Positions 1 through 14,008 of a DNA stretch of 64,000 nucleotides are shown here, one piece after another. Source of the stretch: Notospermus geniculatus (lineage: Eukaryota > Nemertea > Pilidiophora > Heteronemertea > Lineidae); NCBI GenBank assembly GCA_002633025.1, contig NMRB01001229.1:89466-153465 (forward strand). The letters are read 5' to 3'. The notes below the pieces were generated by a model. It worked only from the letters and a program-made list of their open reading frames with translations. It did not search any database and had not been told where the DNA came from. How positions within the stretch are numbered: the stretch's first letter is position 1; each line of letters starts with the position of its first letter. The position numbers and the translations under genes are program-made.

Positions 1-3000
1 TAACCTGCTAGCATGGGTAGGCTGTCTGTATTTGATAGTAGGCTGTCATGGCTTTAGAATTTCGGCCCACATTTACCTTGCTGCCAACATAGACACAGTG
101 TGATGAAGCGAAAATACAAAATTCTTTCTATAGACTTTTGAGGTTCAGTTTTCAATGCTTGATTTTACCTTTTATTATAAAATGTCAAAGATGCACTTGG
201 GCAAAATTAGAAAATAATGATCCATTCTGGAGTCTTGTTCCGAAAATGTGGGATGTGCCTGAAGTTCTTTATAATTTCTCGCCAGAAATTATTCCGCATG
301 TTTAAACTCAAAGATTTCACCACAGCTGTGGAGGTGTTATCACGTTCATAAAAAACGTCACGATGTCCCCCGCCGAGTTCAAATTATTGCTCCTGGAGTG
401 TCCCCTAGTAACGGTGTTAGAGAAATCTGGCCTTCAGTGCTTAATTAGACGATGATTAGCAAGTTTTAATGACTGCCAACTAATTCTTTCTATTGGTTTT
501 TACACCATGGTCTCTTACCCTTTAACTAGAAAAACAAACAGTTTTCTCCAAGTAGATGGGTGTCCATATGTTTGCATCTCTCAGAATCCTTCAGGCTGAA
601 AATAGATTTTGTCCTCAATGAAACTCTAGGAGGCAGCTGGCATGTTTTTTGCGGTTATTTTTAACGGAGCAATTGTGATTGACCAGTCGAGCTGAAGATG
701 GTCGGTTCTTGCCTTTCATATGGAATGCTATTCCTCTGTCCTGCTCCGTGAAAATGAAGATGCACCATGAGTGAGATTGGTGTTTCCCCTAGGATAGGTT
801 TCATATGAAAAAAGTGGAGAAAAACATCCTGTGACAGAGTTTTGGCCCAGAAGGCCCTCTTTTTTGATGAGATGTCATGCCACTGGTTTTAAGGACACCT
901 CGATAGAGAATGTTTCCACTGATACTGCATGCTTTTGATTGTAGGAATAAGTAAAATTTGGCAGGTAACCTGATGACGATTTGGTTTTAATCCACGTTGA
1001 CCTGCTAGCCCCGTCGAGCGGTGGCAAACATGCCTAACCGTAAACAGGTATCAGTTGGGCTACACCTTACTCTCCGCGCTTGTTTTGACATTGTGAAGTG
1101 CCTTACCAAAGGACTCAAACGAATTCTTCTACAACTGATAGAGAAGAAGGAAGAAATGCCAAGTGTGGGTGGTACATGCCACAGATTATAATCTCTGATA
1201 ACTTTCCATGTTATCGTCGTGTAACATTTTGTAGTTCTCACCTCGGAGAATGGCCCATCCATGACACTCATCGTCCCATTCAAAAGCTACATTTCATGCT
1301 CTCTATACAAAGACATCACTTCCAACATTGTCATTATAATGAAGCTAATTGTCGGTGCCCAGTCACACCATTAGTGATCAGGTTTGCGGTCTTTGACAAA
1401 ATTTTAATAGATTGCAACTTGAGAATAATTTGAATGTAAATGATAGTGCAACAATAGGCCTACATGAATCATATTCATAAACATACCTGTCAGCTGTGAC
1501 CTGTATTTTAATGATTGAATGGGATATTTGAATATGAGTTCAATGGGACTTCTTAATTGACATCTGCCGATCATTTTCCAATTTGCATGTCATTCAGAGC
1601 TTTTAAATCATAAAGGCAGTTCCAATAAATGTGATGCCTCCCATGATTTATGTGTTGTTCTATATCACGCTCTTAGTTTTGCCGCCAAGGTTGTAAATCG
1701 AGGATTGTAAAAAAGTAAAAAAAACCCTGACTGCTTTGCCAGTTTCCCTTCCTCTGTGTACCCTGTACTGTTTATAAAAACAACTTTAAAGTGAGAAAAT
1801 CAATTCGATTCCGATTGAAATCAGCATCGTTTTGAATTCTCTTATAACAAATCCAATAAAAGAACTTCATATTTAGGCTAGTGATGTCAATAATTATCTT
1901 TTTTTAGGAAAAAAAGCTCAGCAATGTCATCATCCACCAGTCGATGGTCGACACTGGTGGGACGTTTGCTGGTAGGGTAAAAATAGCAAAAGGTAATTAT
2001 CTGAAGCGGATGGTAATTGTTGGATGCCACAAAGATAAATGAATGGACATGCAGGATGCAGTTCCACGCTGAAATGAACAGTTGTGTTGTCCAATTAGAA
2101 GTCGAATGTCCAATGGCAATGCTGATTGTGACTATCGATCAACGAACCGCTCATCTTAAAATAATGGACTGCCTGCTGTTGACACTTTGAACAAACTGCC
2201 AATTAAAATGTAGAGCGCTGAACATGTTGTTATTTTAGGCAAAAATGGGAAAATCCATTTTCTATGGTACATTGATTTTTGTCTGCTTTGGCAAGCCCCA
2301 GATGTCCATGGGAGATTCTGTACACCACAAAGGCCGAGTGTATGAATCTGTAAATGAACGCCCCGAGACATTTCCTCTCATACATGTCATAGCGTGTATG
2401 GTCACTTTCGTGCAGTAACACCGTGCTCCACACGGCACTACAATAGCCTGCCACATACGATAGTCTTGCCTCCCATTATTTCTGACTGACAATAACACTC
2501 AGAGAGTTTGTAATTTTATATCTGAAGTGTTTCATAGCAAATTGCATCGGTACATTTTGATCAAACTGAGTTCAGCGCCCCACTGTGCGCCATCAGCGGG
2601 TGGCAAAAACTGGCATCCAAATTTTACAGCATTCGCTCCCGAAATTGTGATGTCCAGCTGGTTATTGCCTTGTCAAATCTGTTGAAGGAGCCATCAAGAT
2701 TCTGTTACCCTGATCTTTGAGCACGCTTGGAATCGCCAAACCACTTATCCCAGTTTCACATATTTCTCCTGTACTACATGACTGATTGTTAGAGAAATTT
2801 GTAAAAGAAATATCTTGGCTCGCACTCGATCAGACATACAAGTATACAGTGTGTCAAGGCTTCCTTTTCTTCCCAATTTTTCCTTCAGTGCGATGCTTTA
2901 CCAAATATACTTGTGCTTCTAAGGATACATCATCTCCGAATATAAAAATTCTATATTATTGTGAATATTCCGGACCCATAACCTGCATATGCACGAATAT

Positions 3001-6000
3001 CAGATCGCTTACGCTGAGATTCCTTCTTTAAAAACCATTACATTGTAAACCTTTTTGTGCAAGTTTTTAATAAAACGTTATGGCTGAGATAAACAGACAA
3101 TAGTTTTTTATGATATTAGTACATCTTCTTTGATACCTGAAAAACTTAATGCACTCAAACGATCGTGTCACAATCCTGGTGAACGGTTCACAGTGTGATC
3201 AAAACACAGACGAGACGATTGTCACATCTTTCAATAACCTCACTCACGAGATCATAAATTCTTCGCCACCATTTCTACCCAGTAAATACTTAAATTAGGC
3301 CCACATAGGTTTGCCTTTGTTGTCCATGCTGAGGTTTTATGAATTATGATTGATAAAAATTTTGTGGCAGGAACACCAGGAGTACGTGCTCATTATCTCC
3401 GCAGGGAGAAAATTTGCTGTAATTCTGTGAGAATTCATGAATGCAGCCATCCCCCTCGCATACTATTTCATTCACAGTTGGAGTTATAATTATGAGAAAG
3501 CCTGCAAGGAACAATTGTTGGCGAGTGTGAAGATCAAATCAGCCTTTGTCATCGGTCCTGTTTCTAAAGGTGTGGTGACAGTCAGCTTGAATGAAACCAT
3601 TATTTCTCAATTCTTCTATCGAAGTAAGAAATTAGCTGCCCCCAATCAAAGAATTTTTCATGTATTTTGGCAACATGTGTGAATGGTGCCTATAGATGCT
3701 CTACAATTTGACAAATAGGCCAACGTATTGGTGTTCTTGAAAATATAGATGAATGCAAATGCATTTAATATTAAGTTAATCTCCCAACTGTAGAAGGTGG
3801 ACCCCCAAGTGTCTTCAGTTTGGAAGGTTCAACCAGACCAGTTCATGTTTTGTACAAAGAACAAGTCCCTGTCTTAAGTTCGTGGTATGATAAAAAGATG
3901 CACGCTACCGTAGCCTACTACAACAGTATTCCTTTAGGTGGTAAAATGATATTGGTTAGCAAAACAAATGTTTGTGCCGTTGTTTAAAGAAGCAACACTG
4001 AAACCAACGATAAAAGTAATACAAACAAAAGTCGTCATTTATTAAACATCCTCATCCAGATAGAATACCAATGGTCTGAAAGGTTAGAATAAGTAAAATT
4101 CTAAGTTAATCCCACCCAGAGTCAGGTAGATGGTTTAGTGAGTTGGCATATTTTGGCAACTCTTATTACCACCCAATTAAAACCACTTTTGATATGATAT
4201 CATGGATTCTGTGAAAGATTCGCCGGTGTAATGCTGCAGTGAGATTTTGTGTTAATCCAGCGTTGGTACGATAAGGTAGAGTTGCTACATAATCAAACCA
4301 TGTAGAAGTGAACTTACTGAGAATTTAGCTGTGTTTGGGTTCAGCAAGTTCTCATGTTCTAGTTCTTCATGTGCAGTTTGTCAATCTGCTGCTTGACAAA
4401 CCTCCAGTGCAGCATCTAACCATTGTTTGAAGTATTTGTTTTGGAGTGCTGATGCCGAAAGGGTAGAATCTCGACGGCGGCGTCTTCCTCTGTAGACCCA
4501 CCCAAGATCCAGCAAAGAAATTTCACTCCAATCCCTCCAGCGGTTCTTTAGTTATTGTCTGGAAAGAAAAATCCCCCACCAACATTTTTTTATAAATAAA
4601 TGCAACAACAACAATATTACATGTATATTATGCAAGACCGAGTCAACGATGAGGTTTCGTACCGATCATACGATTTTCAACAGAAATCCTTGACTTGAGA
4701 AAGGGAATGGAAATGTTTAAAACGAGAGTACAAGTAAAGGGACTTTTCCTTGCTTCATGGCAATCCTTCCGCGAAGTCGGCGATACGTGGATTGCCAAAG
4801 GCAATAGGTTAAAGGTCATATTTGGAACCATGAGGAGGACATGGTCATAGGATAGGCAGCTGGTCAACGTTCATGATAATTAAGATCACAGGGTGAAGCA
4901 GCCTTCTCAGAAACTGCATGGGGCAAACAGGCATGGGCACAAATTCCTAATTAAAACCCAAATGAGACGTTTCACAGGTGGTGACGATTATATTTAGAAA
5001 CTTTGCAATAAATTTTGGTTGATATTTCTTTGGGATTTTCTGCTTGGGTTGCACATATTATCTCATTTTATTTGCTTTTGTGGATAAATATGTCGGTATG
5101 GTTCTCAAAAACGTGTTACTAAATTAATGACCAGAGATGGTCATCCAACATCTGGTACGATACTAGTATGTCTACTTTAACATTTTGGTACATGCAATGA
5201 AACTACGGGTAACCCCGTCAAAATGAGCTGCTGATTGCGCGAACATTTTGCTTTAAAAGGATGATAATGAAATGTGAAGTTTGGAGGGATATCATACCAT
5301 GATGTCAATCTATAAATAGAGAGGGTGATAACGAGTGGTGATTACCCAATTTGTCACCCAAATTGTCAGCACATGTTCACGAGAGTCAGGTTCGTGAGTT
5401 ATGGGCTACCTTCACGATAACTGTTTATTTTAACAGTAATATTCATGATTAGTTCAAGGAATACTCATTGCCACATAACTGGCCAAATTGTGGATTTATG
5501 ATGTGCACATCCGTATGTCTATTTCAACTATCCTGTTCCAAAACTACTGTACATTTCTTCATAAGGCTGTACAGGAATATGTGCATATTACTGACGAATC
5601 CGAAGTGGTTCGAACCAAAGACAATCCACCCACAAAGTCGGTAATGTTGATGAGCTAGAACAACAAATGCCATACTGTTTACCTAGGCAAATTGCCTAAG
5701 AGATCTCTTTTCACTTTTGCTGGAATAATGACAACTGCACTCAGCTGTGAAGTTTGTAGCAAGCTAACTTGATCAGCAAGATCAATGTCTATTGGTTGTA
5801 ATTCAGTAGATATCTGGGTAGATCTTGGTTGAAGGGATTTGAAGCATTTCTAATGAAGTTAGTAATCAGTTAAGATTGGGTGTGTTCACAACCAGGAAAC
5901 CATGAGTTTTGCAATTACAATTCAACATATCAGTTTCAAGTGTTGATTAACTTGCCAAGAGGGTGTGTTTCCTTAGGTTTGACTTTGAAGTTCTGGTGTT

Positions 6001-8743
6001 GAGAAATGAAATTGACCATTAATAACCCAACATCCTAGCCAGACTCTCCAAGTGGCTGGTTTCATTGCATGGCACCAGTTTTGCAGAATGCTTCAGAGGA
6101 AAACAGGCAAAGCTGCATTCTTGGCGAAAAAGTTGCACAAAGCAACTTTGAGAACATTTTATGAATTCTTGGTACAAGCAATGAGTAGGAACTTGCATCT
6201 GTTCACTTCACTCGGGCTAATAACCAATGAAACTTAAGAAATACAGATTTAGGTAACAAAAACTCTTGGATGTTCCAAGTCTTCAGTCTTTGCCCTTGGA
6301 GAATTCCATGTTATTGCTGAATACTTCACAATATAATGGGATTTCATAACAAAAGTTATTGGTAGTTTTATTCCATGTATGCATCCCTCAGTACAAGAGC
6401 CCAGACTGGCCACATTTTAACGACCCTTTCTGATATCCAGTGGCGGGCGGCCTTGGACACTTGTATTGAAGGGTGTATTCCATCATGAACATGCTTCCAA
6501 AGAGCACTGTGCCTCATGGGACATACAGAGTTTCTTTCTTCATGTCCACTAGCATGTGTCGCTATCTCAATCTTAGCTTTCTAATCATGTTTTCACCAAG
6601 CCACTCAATAATTGTCGGTATTTATAGCATTCATTAACTAAAGCTAAACGTCTCAATTTGATTCACCAACAAAGGCGATCCGCCCACCGACATGACCAAG
6701 GGCAAATTTCTCAGTTCTTTTCGTAAGTTGTTCACACCACTGGCCACCAGGATAAAGTTATCATGAGACAGCAGTGACATCTTGCTAACAGAGGTGTCAG
6801 GTCCATTGTTGGGGGACACTTAGATCAAGTCTGGTGGAAAATGTTCAGAATTTATCCCCTAAATTTGTGGTGGACAAAACTAACGGTATATTAACTGCAG
6901 CCAACCATGTTGACCAAATGGCACCCAACCTCAGCTTCATTAATTAAAGTCATTTGACCAGAAGAGGGTCTTCATGGTGGGTGATTGGCCAATTCTTCCA
7001 TCGAATAGAAATCTGCTCAGATTAAACGTCTTTGTTGTCAAATTTTGGCTGTTGTAAAAATGGGAAACACTTGCTTCTATGTTAGAGAAAAAAGGTTATA
7101 TCGTTATGAAAGTCAAGAGGATTAAAGCATGTTATGTCAGGTTATTAACTTGAATGTGACGTTTTCAATCAGTTTCTTAGAACAAGGAAGAAGCGAGGAT
7201 TGTTGTTTTAGTTGTAAGGCTATATATCTCTTATCTATTAGGAAAAGGGCATTTGGCATCTCAGGTGACAAACATAACTTTGTTGTTTGATGGTCCAGTT
7301 GAGATGACCATTGGCCTAAGGGTTCACGGTCTGTGAAAGTCCAACCAGATGCCAGGCTGCCTACAGGGCATGAAATGAGCAAGGGTCAAAAGGCCAGTGT
7401 CACACTTACAAAGGAATGAGTAAATTAAACTGTTACCTCGCCGAATCTGATATTCAGGTTTTCCTGCCAGTTTCTTTCGTCAGTTAGTTTAACTCAGCAG
7501 CAGTCCTGCATTTAAATCACGTGTTGATAGTTTGAAAGAAAAACAATGACATGGAAACTGATTGTTTTGTAACTTGATTTGGGAGAGGTTCACACCATGA
7601 AAATGAGATACAGAACCGGTTAATTACTTATGGTGTCAACTTGGCTTCAAAAACTTTCTTCTACATCAGATGATTGAATATGAGTGGGCAAAAATATCAC
7701 CTTTCGTTTTGATTTCTTTCTTGAGTTACTCCTCACTTACCTTTTGTATTCTTGTTTCTTTCTGAATGTACTTAGAAAATACTTCAGGCAAATAAATCAT
7801 CAGTCATGTCAGTAACCTAAAGTTCTTGTTGGTTGCTGTTGCTGCTAAACTTGCATCTAGGCCTACATATTATCAAAAATAGATAGCTAACCTATTGGAT
7901 GTCATTGGTATAGGAACTCTCAATAGGCTTACGTATCGTAAAACTCATGGATTGATTCCCATTCGAGTTGCCACTTTGAACTCTCAACTAGCCTGAAAAA
8001 GTGGTATAAAAAGTGATCCATCAAATTGGCTGCTCCCACGAGTTTGGCGGAAAGGTGTCTGAGAGACCACCATTGACTGGGGTCAAAACGTGGAGCACTT
8101 TAGAGGCTTTAAACAGGGAAAAGTGGTGTAGCTCCATATGAATTTTGGTCTTATCCAAAGTCTGCTAACCTAGGTACTTTGGTCTATCTTGAAGTATTTC
8201 CGTCACCAGAGCCAAGAAAGGTCAAGTTTTATACAAATTCTGTGAAACTTAAAGTACTTGAATCCCAACGGTACTGAATAAGCGTTTTATTGCCATTTTC
8301 AACCAAGCTCTCCCCATAGTTATCTGATAATGAACAGATCGAGGCAGATAATCTTGAAGAAATTACTTGAACCATGAACACATTAGGAAAATGGCCCATG
8401 ATGTGACCACCTCGGTTGCTAAGGCAGATCAACTTACCAATTTAATTCATCAAATGAACTTTTAATTAGTGGCTTTATTTCAAGCTGAATCTAATTGTCT
8501 TGCATGGTTAATCCCTTTCAGGAATAACTTCTGGAGCGGTTACTTGCTCACTCATTTGATGCACATATTCTATGGAATCATTTATCATTTTCACATTGGT
8601 TAACTGCTTCTCCATATCTTCTGGACAATCTCATTGTTCTTCATGGGATAGGAACACCCGGATTATATTACTTCTTGGAAGTTGCGTTTATTGGATTCAA
8701 ACAGTACCTACATGACCTAGGTCAATATAATATGAAATCTGAC
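1..8743. other. AT-rich non-coding stretch, no gene seen
   Basis: I see no protein-coding gene, RNA gene or clear transposon here. Open frames are short (at most about 110 codons), unrelated to families I recognise, and scattered on both strands, as expected by chance. The sequence is rich in TAATTA-like and ATTA words. It could be intron or intergenic DNA of a large gene; conserved short exons would be invisible without comparison. Confidence 0.6.
1934..1960. repeat. Small perfect hairpin
   Basis: An 8-bp inverted repeat (CCACCAGT with ACTGGTGG) surrounds an 11-nt loop that itself contains GTCGAC. It is short enough to be chance, and nothing around it assigns a function. Confidence 0.3.
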
Positions 8744-8879
8744 ATGTCTGAGGCAAAAGTTATGCCAGGGACATTCACGTAGGCCTACAGCATCTTCTGC
8801 ACTGTGTGAAAATGTCTGAGGCAAAAGTTATGCCAGGGACATTCACGTAGGCCTACAGCATCTTCTGCACTGTGTGAAA
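8744..8879. repeat. Perfect 68-bp tandem duplication
   Basis: Two adjacent 68-bp units (8744-8811 and 8812-8879) are identical by eye, each beginning ATGTCTGAGGCAAAAG and containing TAGGCCTAC. Identity across the whole unit implies a recent duplication or an assembly stutter. Part of the unit end (GTGTGAAAATCTCAG) recurs near 9005, so the local sequence has a history of slippage. A short minus-strand open frame spans it, but its repeated protein sequence simply follows the duplication. Confidence 0.9.
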
Positions 8880-11081
8880 ATCTCAGATATCCAAAATAAA
8901 GCACAAAGAGCGACAGACAAAATGATATAATAAGTCGTCTCCGAATCTTGCAAATTTTCGACCCCAACCGGGGTTTTCCTCAGGCACTTTCTTGTGGAGA
9001 TACTGGTGTGAAAATCTCAGGTGAAATACCGTGAGCCACTTAGACCAATTTCAATACTTTTTAATTGACACAAACTGAGTTATTTACAGTTTATTACCTG
9101 TCTATTGGTGTCATCTGTAATGCTGAAAACCATCTGCCATTTTTAAAGAATTATAAAATCGAAATGATATACTTAAAAAATGATTTAAAGGTTCACACGC
9201 ATCAAACAAAGACGACTTATCTTCTTCCACGCGATGATGTAATTAATAAATTCATTTCTCCGTCTTCGAGATTTTATAGCACAATTATCGATGGCCATCT
9301 GTCATACGCCTGTCTGAAGGGGCGGGCAGTTCTGGTCGAACGCCCAAAGTAATAAATGGCCCCCTTGGCTGTCATCTCTTCTTTTACTTCCACACCATGA
9401 GTTCCCCTTCAGATAAGGTACATTCTTTGTGCCTTTGGCAAATTTCACGGAAAAATCCCAAAACGGTTTAAAAAACTTGTACTGCATGCAGAGCACTGGA
9501 GGGCTAATTAAGCAGAAAGTTACCCTTTTGATCTCTGCATCTCCTTCATTAATTTGTTTTGCTAATGAGCTAACGGACTGTCGCAACGTTTGGTTCGCTC
9601 CCCACAAATATAGCGCAAGCCCAACAAGCACATGGTATCTTGGATCTATAGTTCCATCTCACTGCTTAACCATAGTAAGGAAACAATACTGCTTTCTGCC
9701 TGGTTGCTAATTGAAAAGGGCTCCTCATTAAGGTTGTTTCCATCCATATTCGGGTCAGGGATGGTCACACACATGCCAAGCCTAATCTCCATGTTTATGA
9801 TTTGAACAAAGACAGGGAACAACCTTGAAGGAAACTTTAGCTGTCTAGGAAGTGTTCGTCGATCCCTTATGGGGATCCTAGCTACGATAGAGGGCAGCAC
9901 ACCGAAACCCGGTCCTATACAATGGACGCCTTTTGTGTGGTACATGTAGTTCTTATCCTTTTGGTCTTTTGATCTTCATATCTTTCGTTCGAGATAATTA
10001 GCGAGTTTTAATGGCAATCAAGCCAGGTCATTCAATGTTAACTTCAGTTTAAACTATCTCGGTCGGATTTCAAATAATCGTCAAACGTGAACTTGCTGGT
10101 TGTTTAAATATAAGCATCCCATTACAATGGTAGGTCAGATATCACCCAGTTTGACACAGTGATTCATTCAGCATTAATGATTCTCATTAGTTGTGTTTGC
10201 TACCACACCTACCCAGAACATTTTTTGCGGAACAATAATCTTTTAGAAAATTGAATACCGATTGCGTGCACGGTCATTTTTCGGTTTTTCAGAATACAAT
10301 AGGAAGACGGGGATGATCCAGCATGTCCGGGCTTGCCAGGCGTATTGCTGATGTAATCATTCATCGGCAAAGACGAATTAGGTATGGACCCAAACGTCCC
10401 GATATAGTCCACGATTTCAATGGTGGCCTGCCTCCATGCAGCCAGTCCCATCTCTAGCCGGATCCTGTCTGCAAAATATAACGCTTGCTACTCCTCTGAT
10501 CACTATATAACATGAGTATTCTTACTTGGGAACTATTACTGAATGGAGTTCACCTCATTCGAAGAGGTTCAAACTCACAGGTCTTGAATATCAATTGTTT
10601 GGGCCAGACATGACAGGCAACCTGCGTGTAAACTCCAACGAATGAATAAAAGTGGGCGTATGCTCTGGTTAGAAAAAATGAACGATGGTTTGTGAAATCG
10701 GTTTTACAATTTTCACAGCAGAGTACTCTCTTTGCCTGTTCATCGTCCAGGAAGAGGCGGAGCGGATATAAACAATATGGCATTAGGACCAATTGTCAAT
10801 CTATTTTATCACTCACCCAACTCATCACAAAACATGACTGAGCCAGGATAATATTATTGAATGCCTTTGTTGTTCAGTCATCACTGTGTTTTTCATGTGT
10901 GTTAATGTTAATGCTTCTCTTAATGACAAAGTCTGATTCATATCTTTAGTATGAAGTGATAGACCCATTGAATGAGTCCGCCACTCGTCAGGTAGGCAAT
11001 GATTCAACATAGTCAGAAGTTTGACTTCAGGGTAAATCTTTTTGGAAATTACTAAATGTACTTCGATGCCCTGCAGATTGA
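8880..11081. other. Non-coding stretch, no gene seen
   Basis: Only short chance-like frames on both strands (longest about 109 codons on the minus strand near 9302-9631). No recognisable domain, RNA gene or inverted-repeat element was found. The region ends where the large duplication begins at 11082. Confidence 0.55.
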
Positions 11082-11138
11082 ACAGGGAGTGATTCTGTGA
11101 CGATCTGACATTCTCTTGGGCTTTCTCTTTATCTGAAC

Positions 11139-11570
11139 AACAAATATTGAAGATAAAGAATGAAGGTATTGATTCTATACTGGTATATTCAATCGGGAGA
11201 GTTCGAACCCCGATTGAATCAACAAATATTGAAGATAAAGAATAAAGTGATTGATTCTATACTGGTATATTCAATCGGAAGAGTTCGAACCCCGATTGAA
11301 TCAACAAATATTGAAGATAAAGAATAAAGGTATTGATTCTATACTGGTATATTCAATCGGGAGAGTTCGAACCCCGATTGAATCAACAAATATTGAAGAT
11401 AAAGAATAAAGGGATTGATTCTATACTGGTATATTCAATCGGGAGAGTTCGAACCCCGATTGAATCAACAAATATTGAATATAAAGAATGAAGGTATTGA
11501 TTCTATACTGGTATATTCAATCGGGAGAGTTCGAACCCCGATCGAATCAACAAATATTGAAATACTCCTT
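11139..11570 (+). repeat. 82-bp minisatellite, five units (copy A)
   Basis: Units begin at 11161, 11243, 11325, 11407 and 11489, giving an exact 82-bp period; the last unit decays near 11570. Each unit carries an 11-bp perfect inverted repeat (ATTCAATCGGG at 11187-11197 with CCCGATTGAAT at 11209-11219) around an 11-nt loop. Stem and loop together contain GAGTTCGAACC, one base from the RNA polymerase III B-box consensus GGTTCGANNCC. I see no matching A box, so transcription is only a possibility. Units differ by a few substitutions. Confidence 0.93.
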
Positions 11571-12550
11571 GTTCTTGAAAACATTCAGTGAATCGTTCGA
11601 AAATTAGAATAAAAAAAACTAAAGAAACTGAGACAAGGAATGATGTTTTGCTGTAAGTCAATAGGACTGTGGTAATTTTTGCACCCTGTCAATCTCATTC
11701 AATAATATTTCACGTGTTTCTCAGTGATGGAGTTGATCTGATATGAGCACAGGTCACTTGATTTACAAGTATCTGGCGTTCTTCAAGAAGAAAAGCCGTA
11801 CAATCACGATTCCATGTTACACGCATTTGAGTGAAAAAACGGAGTAGACATTGGCAACTGCGAAAATTATCATCCGCCTGAACCTTCACGACTATCACTT
11901 GTAGTTATCACAGTAGAAGATGTTTTAATCTTTTATTAATCTTTTGTTAGATACAAAACCACATTGACGTAGCTTTGATACTGAACAGCTACAAAACATG
12001 TCCCGCCTGACAGAAAATGACATTAGTGAATAAGAGTCTGTTTTCTTTCATAGATGTTTTTTCTTGCCTTCAGCATGACTCTTTCTGGTTGTATCCCCTG
12101 CTGGGGTCAATTGATTTGATGACTGAAGATTTTCTGAGGACTTTTGGTTCGTGTTCAGAGTCATGCTCTCTAAAGGTTTTTGAAAAATTCTCCGTGTATT
12201 ATCTGTTTAATTTCCATTGTGCCATGGACCTCAAGAACAGCTCAGGAACGATATTGCACTCAGGGTGTATCATTATTTTTGGGCTACTGATGCATATGTA
12301 GGCCAGGCATTATATGGCCGAGCTGAGGCCTGGAGGAATAACAACTCGATAATAATTTGCTAGAGGACACTAGGGCCACTTTGAATCCGCCATCTCTCCA
12401 CCCCGAGCTATGGGTCAAGGCTAGAAAAGAATCCTCAGATGCGAGAGAGAGTGGTATCTCCTCTCCTCTCTACGCCACTCCGATTTGAGGCCAGGATTAC
12501 CTCGTACAGTACAGCCGTTTCTCACTCCCATGACCCTTTGCCACTATCAG

Positions 12551-12645
12551 CAGAGTTTGCAAAGTGCTTGGATGGTGACTACGTGGCTGTAAATCAGTGT
12601 AACCTGCTCTTCAGCACCATGAAGAAGTGCGAAGAAAAAACTTGA
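12551..12645 (+). CDS. Possible terminal exon with CHCH-like cysteine spacing (copy A)
   Basis: A plausible 3' splice acceptor (pyrimidine-rich tract ending CACTATCAG at 12550) precedes a short open segment ending in TGA at 12643-12645, which overlaps an AATAAA at 12646-12651. The last 26 codons read Cys-Leu-Asp...Tyr, with three cysteines spaced C-x10-C-x9-C and a Lys-Lys before the last. That spacing and the Leu after the first cysteine are typical of the second half of twin CX9C (CHCH) mitochondrial intermembrane-space proteins such as the CMC4 and CHCHD7 families. The first cysteine of the fold would have to come from an upstream exon, which I did not find. Copy B has one extra base just upstream of the motif, so the two copies cannot share the same splice phase. 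A chance frame or a pseudogene is at least as likely. Confidence 0.2.
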
Positions 12646-14008
12646 AATAAATCAAATGTTTTGATATCGCAATCGAAAAAAACGTGGTGTTAGATATAAG
12701 ACAATTTGCTGCCTGATTAAACTCAACAAGTCTGGAATATATCAATTGACAACAAGTTCAGAACATAGATATTTTGGTTAGGAACAGAAGTAGGTGAGAA
12801 GTGAACCGTACGGTCGATGAATTTACACGACACAATTTGAAACCAGGAGGAGGTTGTTGTCAACAGCAGCACCCCCGTCATGCCTGTGGTGGGAAATGAT
12901 GATAGATCTCCAAGAAGAGGGGACAGGTGAACATGTCCTGTCAGCAAATCGTTGAAGACGGAGGTTTAATTGGACGGCTTATCAGGTCAAACCTGTCTCT
13001 TATGGCTCCAGTTACCTCAAAATACACACTGAGGAGGTGTGCTGCTTGAGCTACTCCTGTTGAGTTCGTAGGGTTCGTTGAATTATTTGGACTTGCACAA
13101 AATGGGTGCGATTTGAGAGTGTACAAAAGTGAGAGGAAAGTGCTGTTTAACAACTACTTATCATCATCATTTCCCCCCCCCCCAAAAAAAACTCTAAAGC
13201 CGGCGGCAGTTTCACTTCAAACGAAAAGCTGACTGGGATCTCATATATACTCAATGCCAACAGAAATGGGGGTGCTTAAACTTCCAGTGTTGCTTCCCAA
13301 ATGAACAGCACAATAACAATGCAGCATGTATTGATTGAAATCTTGGTGTTTCCGCTGACCTAAGCACATATATTATTCATGAAGTAGGCAAATTCAAGTG
13401 AACAGCAGACAAGTGCTGTTTCACGACTATATTTCCCAATGGTTGGTCACACTTGAGTCTGAAACCTGATCCCAATGTGCCAACAATATTGGTGAGTCGT
13501 TCCCTCAACAAGATACTGATACATACAATATTTACAGCCCTTGATGGCATATTTGGTACAACTGCATATGGTTGATGTGTGTTCAAGGTTGTTCAGTTAG
13601 ACATGTCTATTGAATGTTCTAAACAGGATTCGTGAGAAGAGAGCCATTGATGAAATATTAAACAATTTGCACAACACCATTTCCTTGTTTCCATGCGTCT
13701 TGTATGTAAAAAAACACAACTTGCTGAACCCTCATGGAGGGCTACTTCATCAAAATTTTCGGATGAGAGAGTCAAAGAAGCGTTCCGTGTTTTTGTAGTG
13801 ATGAGCAATATGACGAGGAGATCTTTAAAAGATAATATCGTCTGATGTACCATCATGACTTGGTGAGTTCAGACCGTGATGACCATTGAAAAGCTCCCAG
13901 CACAGCACCACGGATTGTGAAATGCTCCAGGAAGTGCTGCCATCATATCTCGTGGCGAATCTCGATACTACAGTCAAAGCTTTGGCTCGCCAGTGCATTG
14001 CAATGAAT

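Noticed and set aside
5605-5625. GGTTCGAACC palindrome resembling a pol III B box.
   Set aside because: Neither an A box nor tRNA-like stems around it.
11139-11570. Regularly spaced repeats considered as a CRISPR array.
   Set aside because: The 82-bp units are contiguous and nearly identical throughout, with no variable spacers and no cas genes; this is a minisatellite in animal DNA.
12017-12301. A 94-codon open frame in both copies (also 22244-22528).
   Set aside because: Four amino-acid changes against three silent between copies, a composition typical of AT-rich chance frames, and no recognised domain.
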